A program made the translations under genes and the position numbers. A stretch of DNA of 64,000 nucleotides. It comes from JBKQHQ01 sp052148715. GTDB taxonomy: Bacteria; Pseudomonadota; Alphaproteobacteria; Rhizobiales; Xanthobacteraceae. The DNA is taken from the NCBI GenBank assembly GCA_052148715.1, contig JBKQHQ010000111.1, positions 52,065-116,064 on the forward strand. Reading direction: 5' to 3'. Of this stretch, positions 50,918-59,357 are shown in pieces. How positions within the stretch are numbered: position 1 is the first letter of the stretch; each line of letters begins with the position of its first letter. Below the pieces are notes generated by a model that ran no database searches, was not told the DNA's origin, and was given only the letters and a program-made list of their open reading frames with translations.

Positions 50918-50950
50918 GGTTGGTCCCTCATGGTCTGCTGTGCCTCCCGG

Positions 50951-51044
50951 TCGTCATCATCCGCGAAGGCGGATGATCCGGTAAACACTGAAGTAGGTAG
51001 GAGGCACGGCGTACTGGGTCATCCGCCTTCGCGGATGATGACGA
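50951..51044. repeat. CATCATCCGCGAAGGCGGATGA inverted-repeat element (copy 2)
   Basis: About 94 bp with nearly perfect 32-nt inverted arms (50951-50983 and 51011-51044), each a small hairpin. It is the same family as 28790-28887 and lies between co-directional genes. Confidence 0.88.
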
Positions 51045-51072
51045 TGGAAAAGGCAGCGACTGGATCACGGCG

Positions 51073-52188
51073 TCAGCTCGCCGGCGTCTGCCGATTGGGG
51101 AAGACTTGCGGCCGCAGCTTCGGATGGCACGCCATCATCTTCGGCGCATAGGCGGTTTCGGCGCCGAGCTCCTCAGCCGCGTGCCAGGCCCAGCGCGGAT
51201 CATACATGATGCCGCGGCCGAGCACGACGAAGTCGGCCTTGCCGGAGGCGATGATGTCCTCGGCCTGGCGGGCGCCGGTGATCAGCCCGACCGACATGGT
51301 CTTGATTCCGGTCTCGTGCCGAACCTTCTCGCCGAACGGTACCTGGTAGGCCGGAGACAACGGAATTTTTTGGCGCGGATCGAGGCCGCCGGACGAGACG
51401 TCGACGTAGTCGCAGCCGAGATTCTTGAGCTCGCGCGCGAGCGCCACGGTCTCCTCCGGGCTCCAGCCGCCGTCCACCCAGTCCGTTGCCGACAGCCGCA
51501 TCCCGATCGGCTTCTCGGCCGGAAAGACGGCGCGCACGGCTTTGAACACTTCCAGCGGAAACCGCATGCGGTTCTCAAGGCTGCCGCCGTACTCGTCGGA
51601 ACGCCGGTTCGACAGCGGCGACATGAACTGATGCAGCAGATAGCCATGGCCGCCGTGCAGCTCGACGAGATCGTAGCCGATGCGATTGACCCGCTGTGCG
51701 GAAGCGGCGAACGCGGCGACGAGGTTTCGGATATCGTCCCGGGTCAGCTCGCGCGGCGCCGTCCAGCCTTGGTCGTAGGGCAGCGGCGAGGGGGCCTCGG
51801 TCACCCATCCGCCCTGGTCAGGGGGAAGCGGCTTGCCACCGGCGGCCGGCGTCTGGGTGGAGCCCTTGCGCCCGGCATGGGCGAGCTGCACGCCCAGCTT
51901 GGCGACCCCGTAGGTCCGGCAGAAGTCGTGCACCCGCTTGAGCGCCGCCTCGTTGGCGTCGGACCACATGCCCGCGCATTTATGGCTGATACGGCCGACC
52001 GCACTGACGTTGGTCATCTCGGCCATCACCAGCCCGGCGGCCCCGAGCGAGAAGCTGCCGAGGTGCATCAGGTGCCAGTCGTTCGCGCTGCCGTCATCGG
52101 AATTGTATTGGCACATCGGCGACACCACGATGCGGTTGGGCAGGGTCAATCCGCGCAACGCAATCGGCGAGAATAGGGCGTTGGTCAT
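51073..52188 (-). CDS. NADH:flavin oxidoreductase of the OYE family (YqjM-like)
   Basis: A 371-residue FMN ene-reductase. The YqjM-type signatures are Cys26 and Tyr28 in SPMCQYNSDDG, HLGSFSLGAAGLVMAEMT, QLAHAGRKGST, the active-site HGGHGYLLHQFMSPLSNRR and GRGIMYDPRWAWHAA. It reduces activated C=C bonds, nitro groups or similar electrophiles with NAD(P)H. It lies with dehydrogenases and an aromatic-type cluster, consistent with degradation of plant or xenobiotic compounds. The start is ATG at 52188, with GGACC upstream. Confidence 0.93.
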   Translation of the reverse strand: MTNALFSPIALRGLTLPNRIVVSPMCQYNSDDGSANDWHLMHLGSFSLGAAGLVMAEMTNVSAVGRISHKCAGMWSDANEAALKRVHDFCRTYGVAKLGVQLAHAGRKGSTQTPAAGGKPLPPDQGGWVTEAPSPLPYDQGWTAPRELTRDDIRNLVAAFAASAQRVNRIGYDLVELHGGHGYLLHQFMSPLSNRRSDEYGGSLENRMRFPLEVFKAVRAVFPAEKPIGMRLSATDWVDGGWSPEETVALARELKNLGCDYVDVSSGGLDPRQKIPLSPAYQVPFGEKVRHETGIKTMSVGLITGARQAEDIIASGKADFVVLGRGIMYDPRWAWHAAEELGAETAYAPKMMACHPKLRPQVFPNRQTPAS

Positions 52189-52323
52189 CTCGGCAGGTCC
52201 TTTGCTGATCTCATAAAATAGCGGTCGGCGGCGTCGGATGCGATAAGTACCGCATGGTTTGGGCCTGCCACAAGCCTCGGCCGTGATCTGGTACGGCGCG
52301 CCGAAAGGCCCGCCGCAGGTCGT

Positions 52324-53205
52324 TCAGTCGAGGCCGCTGGCGCGGGCCTGGTCGCGCGCCATCACTGCCCAGTCGTGTTCGCCCTCGCCGTGGGCGACGG
52401 CACCGACCAGACGGTCGCGCCAGACGTTGCCGCTCGGCAGCGGCACCCCGACCGCCTCGCCGGCCGCGAGCGCGAGGTTGGCGTCCTTCAGACCCAGCAC
52501 CGCGCGCTGGCCGGCCGGCTGGTAGCGCTCCTCCGTGATGATCTTGCCGTAGATCTTGTAGGCAGGCGCCGCGAACAGGCCGTCGGTCATCACGTCGTAA
52601 AATACCGGCGGTGCCACGCCGTATTTCCGCACGAGCGAAAAGCCTTCCCCCATCGCCTCGATGGCGCATCCGAGCACGAAATTGTTGGCGATCTTGATCG
52701 CGGCGGCCGCAGCGGGACTGGCGCCGGCCTCGAAGCTGCGTCGCCCGATCGCTTCAAACAGCGGCCGGAAACGCGCGAGGCTCTCGGCGCGGCCGCCGAG
52801 CACGATGTTGGCTTGGCCGGATGCGACCGCCTCGGGCCTGCCGAGCATCGGGGTGGCGAGCAGGATCTGACCGGCGGCAGCGTGCGCCGCTTCGAGCTCG
52901 CGGATGATGCCCACGCTGTGCGTGCCGGCGCAAATATGAATGCCGCCCTTCGGCAGCGACTGCAGCAGCCCGCCCTTCCGTCTGGCGACGTCGTCAAGCG
53001 CTGCGTCGTCGGCGAGCATGGTGAAGACTCCCTCGCCGTAGCGCGCCGCCTCCTCAATCGAGCTCATGACCTTGGCGCCGGCGGCACCAAGCGCCTGAGT
53101 CTTGTCCGGGGTGCGGTTGTAGACGGCGAGGTCGTGTCCGGCGTCGAGGATGCGTTTCGCCATGGCTTGGCCCATGCGGCCGAGCCCGATGAATGCGATC
53201 TTCAT
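52324..53205 (-). CDS. NAD(P)-dependent 3-hydroxyisobutyrate dehydrogenase-like oxidoreductase
   Basis: A 293-residue beta-hydroxyacid dehydrogenase. The Rossmann motif is IAFIGLGRMGQAMAKRI (residues 3-19), with a catalytic lysine in AIKIANNFVLGCAI and a conserved helix ALGLKDANLALAAGEAVGVPLP region at the C-terminus. Members reduce or oxidise small hydroxyacids such as tartronate semialdehyde or 3-hydroxyisobutyrate. The ATG at 53205 follows AAAGGAC. The EboE-like gene ends 11 bp upstream, so the two are probably co-transcribed. Confidence 0.9.
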   Translation of the reverse strand: MKIAFIGLGRMGQAMAKRILDAGHDLAVYNRTPDKTQALGAAGAKVMSSIEEAARYGEGVFTMLADDAALDDVARRKGGLLQSLPKGGIHICAGTHSVGIIRELEAAHAAAGQILLATPMLGRPEAVASGQANIVLGGRAESLARFRPLFEAIGRRSFEAGASPAAAAAIKIANNFVLGCAIEAMGEGFSLVRKYGVAPPVFYDVMTDGLFAAPAYKIYGKIITEERYQPAGQRAVLGLKDANLALAAGEAVGVPLPSGNVWRDRLVGAVAHGEGEHDWAVMARDQARASGLD

Positions 53206-53216
53206 GACGTGTCCTT

Positions 53217-54413
53217 TCAGGCCAGCTGCCCGCGCACCCATTCGAGCTCGCGGCACACATAGTCCACGATATCGCCGCTCTTCAGATTCTCCGGCAGCAT
53301 GTCCCAGGTATAGGTCTCGATCTCGAGCTGGCGCGACAGGGGCTTCGCCTTGTGGAAGCGTAGCGCGTCCTCGATGGCGAAGCGCGTGGTGCGGAACGGG
53401 CCGAGGTCGTCGAGAAACACCGGGACGTGGAAATGGGTACGCCATTCGCGCGGGCCTGGGTTTTTATCCCACGCCGCGAACGCATCCTCAAGATTGAGAA
53501 AACGGGTGAGGCGGCCATCCTTTTTCTCGACGGTCTGGGTGAGATAGATGGTCTTGGCGTAGCGCCGGAGCGCATCGACCGTCTGCTGCGTGACTTGCGG
53601 CATGTGCAACGCGGCCGCCTCTTGCAGCTTGAAGATCGGAATGCCGGCGTCGACCAGCTTCTGCAGCATCTCCGTGATATTCTCGTACTCGACCGCCTGA
53701 TGACAGATGTCGAACACGACGCCGACATGCCGGCGCAACGCCACATGCGCCTCCGAGATCGGGATTCCGGCAAGCTTGGCGAGCCTCTCGGCGGCAGCGC
53801 CGGAATAGAGATGCTTGGTGAAATAATCGACCGTCTCGTCGGTGGTCTCGAGAAAGCAATAGGGTTCGGGTTCCAGCGCGAGCGTCACGGTTCGGCCGGT
53901 TTGCGCCTCGAGCGCAACCAAATGGGCCGCCACCCGCAGCACGTGGTCGGTGAAGCTGGCGATCACCTCCGGTCCGGTCACGCGCGGCTTGAAGCCGAGC
54001 GGCGCGCTCTGGATCGAGGGCGCGATATCCGCGGGCGCCACGTCGGCGAGAACGTCGGCCACGTTGATGGTGTACTGGGTGCGTTCCTGCGAGCGCCAGT
54101 CGGGCTCGTAGACCTGCTCCTTCACGATCGTGTCCTTGAACGGGCCATAGGGGAAGGCGTTCACCGTGTACAAGTACATGTCGTTGTCGGTCAGAAACTT
54201 CTTCAGCCGGTCACGCTCGGTCTTGCTGCTGGCAAGTGTTGCGGCCGACGCGGCGGACAGGCGCAGCGACACTCCGAATCGATCCTTCGGCGCAAACCGC
54301 GCCTTCACTTGCGGGACGTAGGTCGTGAGCGACGCCCACATCTGCTCCCAGTCGTCACCCGGATGCACGAGCGTCGAGTAGGTGAGGTGGCCGAGACCCT
54401 TGCCGAGATCCAT
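53217..54413 (-). CDS. EboE-like TIM-barrel protein (sugar isomerase/epimerase fold)
   Basis: A 398-residue protein resembling the metabolite traffic protein EboE. Family-like features include GHLTYSTLVHPGDDWEQMWASL at the N-terminus, TLALEPEPYCFLETTDETVDYF, RRHVGVVFDICHQAVEYE and EWRTHFHVPVF. The fold is that of xylose isomerase-type barrels with metal-binding acidic residues (LALEPEP, VFDICH). EboE is known from the ebo cluster of algae, cyanobacteria and various bacteria, where it is linked to moving secondary metabolites, but its chemistry is unknown. Other ebo genes are not seen here. It is co-directional with the hydroxyacid dehydrogenase. Confidence 0.72.
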   Translation of the reverse strand: MDLGKGLGHLTYSTLVHPGDDWEQMWASLTTYVPQVKARFAPKDRFGVSLRLSAASAATLASSKTERDRLKKFLTDNDMYLYTVNAFPYGPFKDTIVKEQVYEPDWRSQERTQYTINVADVLADVAPADIAPSIQSAPLGFKPRVTGPEVIASFTDHVLRVAAHLVALEAQTGRTVTLALEPEPYCFLETTDETVDYFTKHLYSGAAAERLAKLAGIPISEAHVALRRHVGVVFDICHQAVEYENITEMLQKLVDAGIPIFKLQEAAALHMPQVTQQTVDALRRYAKTIYLTQTVEKKDGRLTRFLNLEDAFAAWDKNPGPREWRTHFHVPVFLDDLGPFRTTRFAIEDALRFHKAKPLSRQLEIETYTWDMLPENLKSGDIVDYVCRELEWVRGQLA

Positions 54414-54523
54414 GATTGCTCCCGATTGCTAGCACTTACTTTCCACGCTGGTCATTCCGGGGCGCCGCGTAGCGGCGAGCCCGGAACGTATAACCTATCC
54501 GCCCGTCATGCCCGCGCTCGTCA

Positions 54524-54590
54524 ACCGAAGTCGGGTGTTCCCGACTTCGGCAGTCATTGTTGGCCCAAATCGGAAACATCCGACTTGGGA
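54524..54590. repeat. CGAAGTCGGG double-hairpin repeat, free-standing copy
   Basis: Two linked hairpins (CCGAAGTCGGG-TGTT-CCCGACTTCGG and CCCAAATCGG-AAACAT-CCGACTTGGG) about 11 nt apart, in a 300-bp intergenic region. The inverted copy inside the acyl-CoA ligase gene (8825-8893) is nearly identical. Confidence 0.88.
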
Positions 54591-54714
54591 TGGCATCCAC
54601 GTCTTTACGGCCTCGCGTCGTTTCAAGGCGTGGATGGCCGGAACAAGTCCGGCCATGACGTGGAGGGGGTGTCCGGAACAAGTGCAAGCTCCGACTTCAA
54701 TCTAACAGCACATG

Positions 54715-55737
54715 CTAGGCGACGTTCTCGACCTTGTCGGCGGCAGCCGAGCGGATGATCGCCTCGGTGACCGCGGCGCCGTGGACCATCTGCTCCAGCG
54801 GGATCGGAAAGGCTGGTCCGCCCTCGGCCGCCTTGGCGAAGGCCTCGAGCGCGACGCGCGAGATGTCGACGCGCTCCGCCTGCCAGACCTCGAGCTCGCC
54901 CTTGACCGGCTGGAACTTGCAGTCGCCGAACAGGCGCGTGCGGCGTTCGTCCGAGGAGGCGCCGGCCACGTGGGTCACCCCCTCGAGCCGCAGCCAACCC
55001 TTGGAGCCGAACACCTGGAAGCTGAAGCCGGGGCCGGTCGTCGTCATGGTGCCGAGATAGCCGGACATGCCCTCCTTCATGCGAAACAGCATCGAGGTCG
55101 TGTCGTCGGCATCGATCGCGGCGGCGCGGCGGAAGCTCTGGCAGTATACGTGGTCGATCTCGCCGCACAGATCGATCATGCCGTCCACCGCATGCACGCC
55201 CATGGGCGCGAGGCCGCCGCAGGGCGTCTCCGCCTTGTTCGCGCGCCAATGGCTCGGGTTGATGAACAGAACATTGGGAAACGTCATCGTCGCTTCGATA
55301 TGCAGGATGGTGCCGAGGCCGCCCGAGCGGATCCGCTCGCGCAGCTTCGCCATCTCCGGGTGGAAGCGTCGATTATAGCCGAGGCCGAGCGTGACGCCGG
55401 TCTGGCGGGTGGCCGCCACCGCCGCTTCGGCCTCGTGCTTGGTGAGGGTGAACGGCTTTTCGCAAAATACGTGCTTCCTGGCCTTGGCTGCCGCAATCAC
55501 CTGCGCGGCGTGCATGGAATGCGGGGTCGCGAGCACCACGGCATCGATGGTCTTGTCGGCGAGCAGCGCCGCGTAGTCGGGCGCAAGCCGCAGCTCCATC
55601 TTCTTGGCAAAGGCTTCGACTTCCGGCGAAACCGTGCGGGTCGTGCCGGCGACGAAGCGGATGGCGTTGCTGCCGCGCGCGGACTCCACCAGCGTCTTGC
55701 CCCACCAGCCCAGTCCGACGATTGCTGCGTTGATCAT
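54715..55737 (-). CDS. Gfo/Idh/MocA-family oxidoreductase
   Basis: A 340-residue NAD(P)-dependent dehydrogenase. The Rossmann motif GLGWWGKTL lies near residue 8, with the EKP motif HVFCEKPFTL near residue 92 and the catalytic region GGLAPMGVHAVDGMIDL near residue 174. Members act on inositols, sugars, bile-pigment and aromatic diols. The GWWG form of the nucleotide loop is an alphaproteobacterial subgroup. It ends in a 300-bp repeat-containing gap before the EboE-like gene, and a DoxX-like gene lies 43 bp upstream. Confidence 0.9.
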   Translation of the reverse strand: MINAAIVGLGWWGKTLVESARGSNAIRFVAGTTRTVSPEVEAFAKKMELRLAPDYAALLADKTIDAVVLATPHSMHAAQVIAAAKARKHVFCEKPFTLTKHEAEAAVAATRQTGVTLGLGYNRRFHPEMAKLRERIRSGGLGTILHIEATMTFPNVLFINPSHWRANKAETPCGGLAPMGVHAVDGMIDLCGEIDHVYCQSFRRAAAIDADDTTSMLFRMKEGMSGYLGTMTTTGPGFSFQVFGSKGWLRLEGVTHVAGASSDERRTRLFGDCKFQPVKGELEVWQAERVDISRVALEAFAKAAEGGPAFPIPLEQMVHGAAVTEAIIRSAAADKVENVA

Positions 55738-55780
55738 TTGCTGCTCCCGAACTTTTCCGCGCTCGATCTGCCTTCCGTCC

Positions 55781-56161
55781 CTATCTCGGCCACGTCAACA
55801 TCGCGAGCGCGATGCAGCATAGCATCCAAAACACGCAGTACTCGATACCGCCGATGACCCATATCCATTTCTTCGTCACCTTGTAGGTCGCCGCGCCGGC
55901 GACGAACAGGTGCAAGGCGGCGATGACGGCGACATAAGGGGTATAGATGCCGAGCACCAGGCCGATCGTCAGCAATGTCTCGATCGAGCCAGCAATGTAC
56001 ATCCAAGTTGCCGGCGGATTGAACTTCGCGGCCTTGAAGAAATTCAGCGTCGCGGGCTCGGTGAACTTGCCAACGATGTGCGGGATGAAGAATAGGCCGC
56101 AGATCAAGCGCAGGATGTTTATGCCGTTGGTGAGGTCGAAGTTGTGCAGGTAATCGGACAT
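55781..56161 (-). CDS. DoxX-like small membrane protein
   Basis: A 126-residue inner-membrane protein with four hydrophobic segments: ILRLICGLFFIPHIVGKF, WMYIAGSIETLLTIGLVLG, YVAVIAALHLFVAGAA and WVIGGIEYCVFWMLCCIALAM. The GLFFIPHIVGKF(x)P start is typical of the DoxX/SURF4-like group, which is linked to quinone or thiosulfate redox or membrane stress. It is co-directional with the MocA-type gene. The function here is not predictable. Confidence 0.78.
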   Translation of the reverse strand: MSDYLHNFDLTNGINILRLICGLFFIPHIVGKFTEPATLNFFKAAKFNPPATWMYIAGSIETLLTIGLVLGIYTPYVAVIAALHLFVAGAATYKVTKKWIWVIGGIEYCVFWMLCCIALAMLTWPR

Positions 56162-56220
56162 TGTGCCCCCTTTTCCCGGATGCGGGTCTAGTCTGCCCTT
56201 TCGGGGAACGCCACCCCGCC

Positions 56221-56272
56221 GTCATTGCGAGGCGCGACGCGGCGGGGCGTTTGCTTCGCTCCGCGCAATGAC
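56221..56272. repeat. GTCATTGCGAGGCGC palindromic repeat
   Basis: GTCATTGCG at 56221-56229 mirrors CGCAATGAC at 56264-56272, closing a GC-rich hairpin in the gap before the MetE-like gene. It resembles intergenic repeats common in rhizobial genomes. Confidence 0.7.
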
Positions 56273-56392
56273 CGGTGCGCCAGAGAAATTTCGATCGCTC
56301 GGGCGGACGGCAACCGACGCCGTTGGGGTTGCGTCGAACACGCCAAGGGCGGCGGGCCAAAGAACTCGGCGTTTCGTTATCTTAGCCCCTCC

Positions 56393-57571
56393 CTACGCCG
56401 AGGGCACCAACGAATAGCGCGGGTCGGCGGCGAGGCACTCGGCTTGCGGCAGCCCGAGCTCGCGGCGCACGATGTTCGTGCCTTGCACGAGCGCGACCAT
56501 CTTGTAGAAGGCGTGGCGCCGGCTCATGCCTTCGCGGCCCATACCGCAATCCGAGCTGATGACCAGCCGCTCGACCGGGATGTACTTCAGCGCCCGGCGA
56601 ATGTGATCGGCAATCTCGTCCGGCCGCTCCACTTGCAGCGTATGGTGATCGATGACGCCGATGGCGATCTTCTTGTCGGTGATGATCTTGCCGAAGGCTT
56701 CCAGGTCCATGCCGCCGGCGCTGCAGGATTCGAAGGTGATCACGTCGGCGTCGACCTTGTTGAGCATCTCCAGCGCCGTCCTGTAGCTCTGAACCTGGGG
56801 GAACATACGCTGCTGCGAGGGGTTGCCCCAACAGGTGTGACACCAGACCTCGGTCTTGGCGCGCAGGCCCTTCACCGTATTGTTGTACACCTCGACGCTG
56901 AAGGCCGGATTGATCACCTCGTCGACGATGTTACGAACCGCGAGCAGGTGAATCTGCGGCTCCTCGAACTGGATCACCGGACAGCCGGCATCGGCGAGGT
57001 CGTGCAACTCCTCGTTCAAGGCGACGGTGATGGCCAGGATGCGGTCGCGCACGTTCTTATAGTATCGGTCGGCTACCGCGAAGGCGACGAGCTCGGGGCC
57101 GATGGTGCCGAACTTGACCGGCTTCCTGGTCCTCCGCTGGGCCGCCTTCCACATGGCGGCGTACTGCAGATCGCCGCGGGTGACCGGCCCGACGATAGCC
57201 GGCATGACGCGGGCTTCGAGATAGTCGTGCAGGATGTGGCCGGGCGGAAACGCCAGCCCGCCCTTGCCGGCGGGCGTCGGCAGCGGATGGTGGTCGAAGC
57301 CGCCCATGCAGCGGGTCGGATAGGCGGTCCAGCTCTGGCCGCCGACATCGGAGTCGAAATGGGCGTCGCCGTCGGTGACGATGTCGAGGCCCGCGAGCTC
57401 TTGCTCGTGCAGATAGAGCGTGACGGCGTCGACGTATTGCTCGCGGAATCGATTGTCGACCATCGCATCGAGGAATGTGCGCGCGCCGAGGTTTTCGGTG
57501 AACCAGCTGGGGCGCGGCAGTGATCCGGTGATGGTGGTCGGGAGCTTGATGTCTTTGGTGGCGCGTAACAT
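56393..57571 (-). CDS. Stand-alone MetE C-terminal-domain-like protein, second copy
   Basis: A 392-residue TIM-barrel protein of the cobalamin-independent methionine synthase family. The zinc ligands are seen as CHTCWGN (HxC), TFESCSAG (E) and SSDCGMGRE (C), and LPTTITGSLPRPSWF is the usual N-terminus of this group. LDIVTDGDAHFDSDVGGQSW is an extra marker. Without the N-terminal MetE half it cannot use folylpolyglutamate in the standard way and probably transfers methyl groups in a catabolic context. The start at 57571 has AAGGA upstream; the longer open frame has no conserved sequence. It is divergent from a cupin pair. Confidence 0.82.
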   Translation of the reverse strand: MLRATKDIKLPTTITGSLPRPSWFTENLGARTFLDAMVDNRFREQYVDAVTLYLHEQELAGLDIVTDGDAHFDSDVGGQSWTAYPTRCMGGFDHHPLPTPAGKGGLAFPPGHILHDYLEARVMPAIVGPVTRGDLQYAAMWKAAQRRTRKPVKFGTIGPELVAFAVADRYYKNVRDRILAITVALNEELHDLADAGCPVIQFEEPQIHLLAVRNIVDEVINPAFSVEVYNNTVKGLRAKTEVWCHTCWGNPSQQRMFPQVQSYRTALEMLNKVDADVITFESCSAGGMDLEAFGKIITDKKIAIGVIDHHTLQVERPDEIADHIRRALKYIPVERLVISSDCGMGREGMSRRHAFYKMVALVQGTNIVRRELGLPQAECLAADPRYSLVPSA

Positions 57572-57921
57572 CGTTGGGTGTCCTTCCTGAATGCCGCTCT
57601 TTTTATGGTCGCTCCGGCCGGACTGGCGATGCGGCATGGCGATCTTGTCGAATGTTTCATTGGCACAGAAATGTCTGGCGTGGAAGCCTGCGTTTGCACG
57701 GACTTGGAGACGGCGGGACGCGCTGGATCGTTTGAAGGAACTTCCGATAAGGTTGGGTCGGAACGCACTCTCGCTGCATCGACGGTCGCATTTGCGGAAA
57801 GCCGGCGCCCACTCTCGGGTCAGGCCCGCCGGCAGGGCTTCACGCTCCAACTCAGGTCGCGGCCGGATGGGCGAAAGTTTGGGCAAGACGTTGGGCGAAG
57901 CTCGCACAGGAGGACAAGACA
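57572..57921. other. Divergent intergenic region (MetE-like / cupin)
   Basis: About 350 bp between divergent genes. No gene, RNA or repeat is recognised. It probably holds both promoters. Confidence 0.5.
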
Positions 57922-58335
57922 ATGGCCTACATCTTCAAGGAGGACGAGCTGCCGACCCTCGTGTCGGTCACGCCGGGACGCGAACGGACGTTTTTTGTCA
58001 ATCAGGAGCTTGCCAACATGGACGACATGCTGGCCGGGGTCATGCACTACAAAAAGGGCGCGTCGTCTCCCTACCATTACCATGCGAATTGCGAGCACTT
58101 CTATTTCATCATCGAGGGGAAGGCGACGGTGGAATCACCCGAAGGCGCCCGGCCGGTCGGTCCCGGCGACATGATCTTCATTCCGGCGGAGGAAAAGCAT
58201 CGGCTGCGCGCGACCGAGCCGCTGTTTTATTTCGAGTGGCAGGCGCCGAACCGATTCAAGACGACGATCTTGGAAGGCACCGATGACGACCTGCGGTGGG
58301 AACGTCGCGACGGTCGCGTATGGGTTCAGACCTGA
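57922..58335 (+). CDS. Cupin-domain protein (small)
   Basis: A 137-residue single-domain cupin. Metal-binding motif 1 is PYHYHANCEHFYFIIEG (HxH plus Glu/His) near residue 50, and motif 2 is GDMIFIPAEEKHRLRA. A compact Fe or Mn-binding barrel of this kind can be an oxygenase, isomerase or binding protein. AGGAGGACAAGACA gives a strong ribosome-binding site. The next gene, a second cupin, follows 33 bp downstream, so the pair likely acts in the same pathway as the GMC dehydrogenase and ring-cleavage genes downstream. Confidence 0.85.
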   Translation: MAYIFKEDELPTLVSVTPGRERTFFVNQELANMDDMLAGVMHYKKGASSPYHYHANCEHFYFIIEGKATVESPEGARPVGPGDMIFIPAEEKHRLRATEPLFYFEWQAPNRFKTTILEGTDDDLRWERRDGRVWVQT

Positions 58336-58368
58336 GTCTTGAGCGGACACACAAGGGATCAAGCGATC

Positions 58369-58713
58369 ATGGCACTGACTTTCATCGACACCAACAAGTT
58401 GCCGCGCACGCCCTCGACCGGCCGCGGCGAGGTGACCGAAGTCCTGAACGAGGCGCTCTGCGGCGCCAAGAATGTCCTCGGCACGTTGCGCTGGTTGAAG
58501 CCGGGCGAGACGTATGCGGTCGACAAGTCCGATAAGCACCAGCTCATCTACCTGATGGAAGGCAAGGGATCGATCAATCTTGACAACAAGCGCTACGACG
58601 TGGGGAAGGGCGCGGGGATCTATCTCGGCCCGTCCGAGACGGCAACGATCGAAGTCGCGCAAGGCGCAGCGTTGAAGCTTTTTCAGCTCGTGGTGCCGAA
58701 GATCCCATGGTGA
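58369..58713 (+). CDS. Second small cupin-like protein
   Basis: A 114-residue protein with a cupin-type beta-barrel pattern (TLRWLKPGETYAVDKSDKHQLIYLMEGKG, GAGIYLGPSETATIEV, LFQLVVPKIPW) but fewer metal histidines than its neighbour. Its metal site is therefore uncertain and it may be a binding subunit. The ATG at 58369 is preceded by AAGGGA. It lies between the first cupin and the Tat-exported dehydrogenase pair. Confidence 0.75.
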   Translation: MALTFIDTNKLPRTPSTGRGEVTEVLNEALCGAKNVLGTLRWLKPGETYAVDKSDKHQLIYLMEGKGSINLDNKRYDVGKGAGIYLGPSETATIEVAQGAALKLFQLVVPKIPW

Positions 58714-58792
58714 AGGCTGCGGCCCGTTGCGGCAGCGGCCCGGAAGGGGCAGACTGACGCGCGACACATAACATCGCTCGAGGAAACGTCTC

Positions 58793-59356
58793 ATGGAAGC
58801 GCTGGAACGGCGCGCCTTCATCAAAGGCGCGGCAATGGGCGCGCTCGCCTTTACGGTGGGCGGCGCCGAGGTCTGGCTGACGGCGCGGGAGGCGCGCGCC
58901 CAAAGCGTGCCGTTCCGGACGTTGAGCCCGCAGCAGGTCGAGGCCCTCGAAGCGATCGGGGAGACGTTGGTGCCGGGGGCGCGCGCCGCCGGCATCGCCC
59001 ACTTCGTGGATCAGCAGGTGTCGATCCCGGCGGACGATGCGTTGCTGCAAGCGCGCCTCCTCAATGTGCGGCCGCCCTTCGCCAATTTCTACCGCGGCGC
59101 GCTCGGCGCCATCGACGGCGCGAGCGCAGGCGGCAATGGCGGCCGGCGCTTTGCACAGCTCAGCGAGGCCGAGCAGCACGATTTCGTCGACCGTCTGCGC
59201 CAGGGCAAGGTCGAGGGTTGGCAGGGCCCGCCGGGGCCGTTCGTCTATCTCCTTCTGCGCAGCGACGCGGTGGATGTCGTCTACGGCACCATGTCCGGCT
59301 ACGCGGGCCTTGGTATTCCCTACATGGCGCACATCCCTCCGGCGGAGAGGTGGTGA
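58793..59356 (+). CDS. Gluconate 2-dehydrogenase subunit 3 family protein, Tat-exported
   Basis: A 187-residue small subunit of an FAD-dependent sugar/alcohol dehydrogenase. A twin-arginine signal (ERRAFIKGAAMGALAFTVGG) directs folded export, and the mature part (FRTLSPQQVEALEAIGETLVPGA, YLLLRSDAVDVVYGTMSGYAGLG) is the typical subunit-3 sequence. It helps fold and export the catalytic subunit encoded 1 nt downstream, which has no signal of its own. A cytochrome c subunit gene is not adjacent. Confidence 0.92.
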   Translation: MEALERRAFIKGAAMGALAFTVGGAEVWLTAREARAQSVPFRTLSPQQVEALEAIGETLVPGARAAGIAHFVDQQVSIPADDALLQARLLNVRPPFANFYRGALGAIDGASAGGNGGRRFAQLSEAEQHDFVDRLRQGKVEGWQGPPGPFVYLLLRSDAVDVVYGTMSGYAGLGIPYMAHIPPAERW

Positions 59357-59357
59357 C

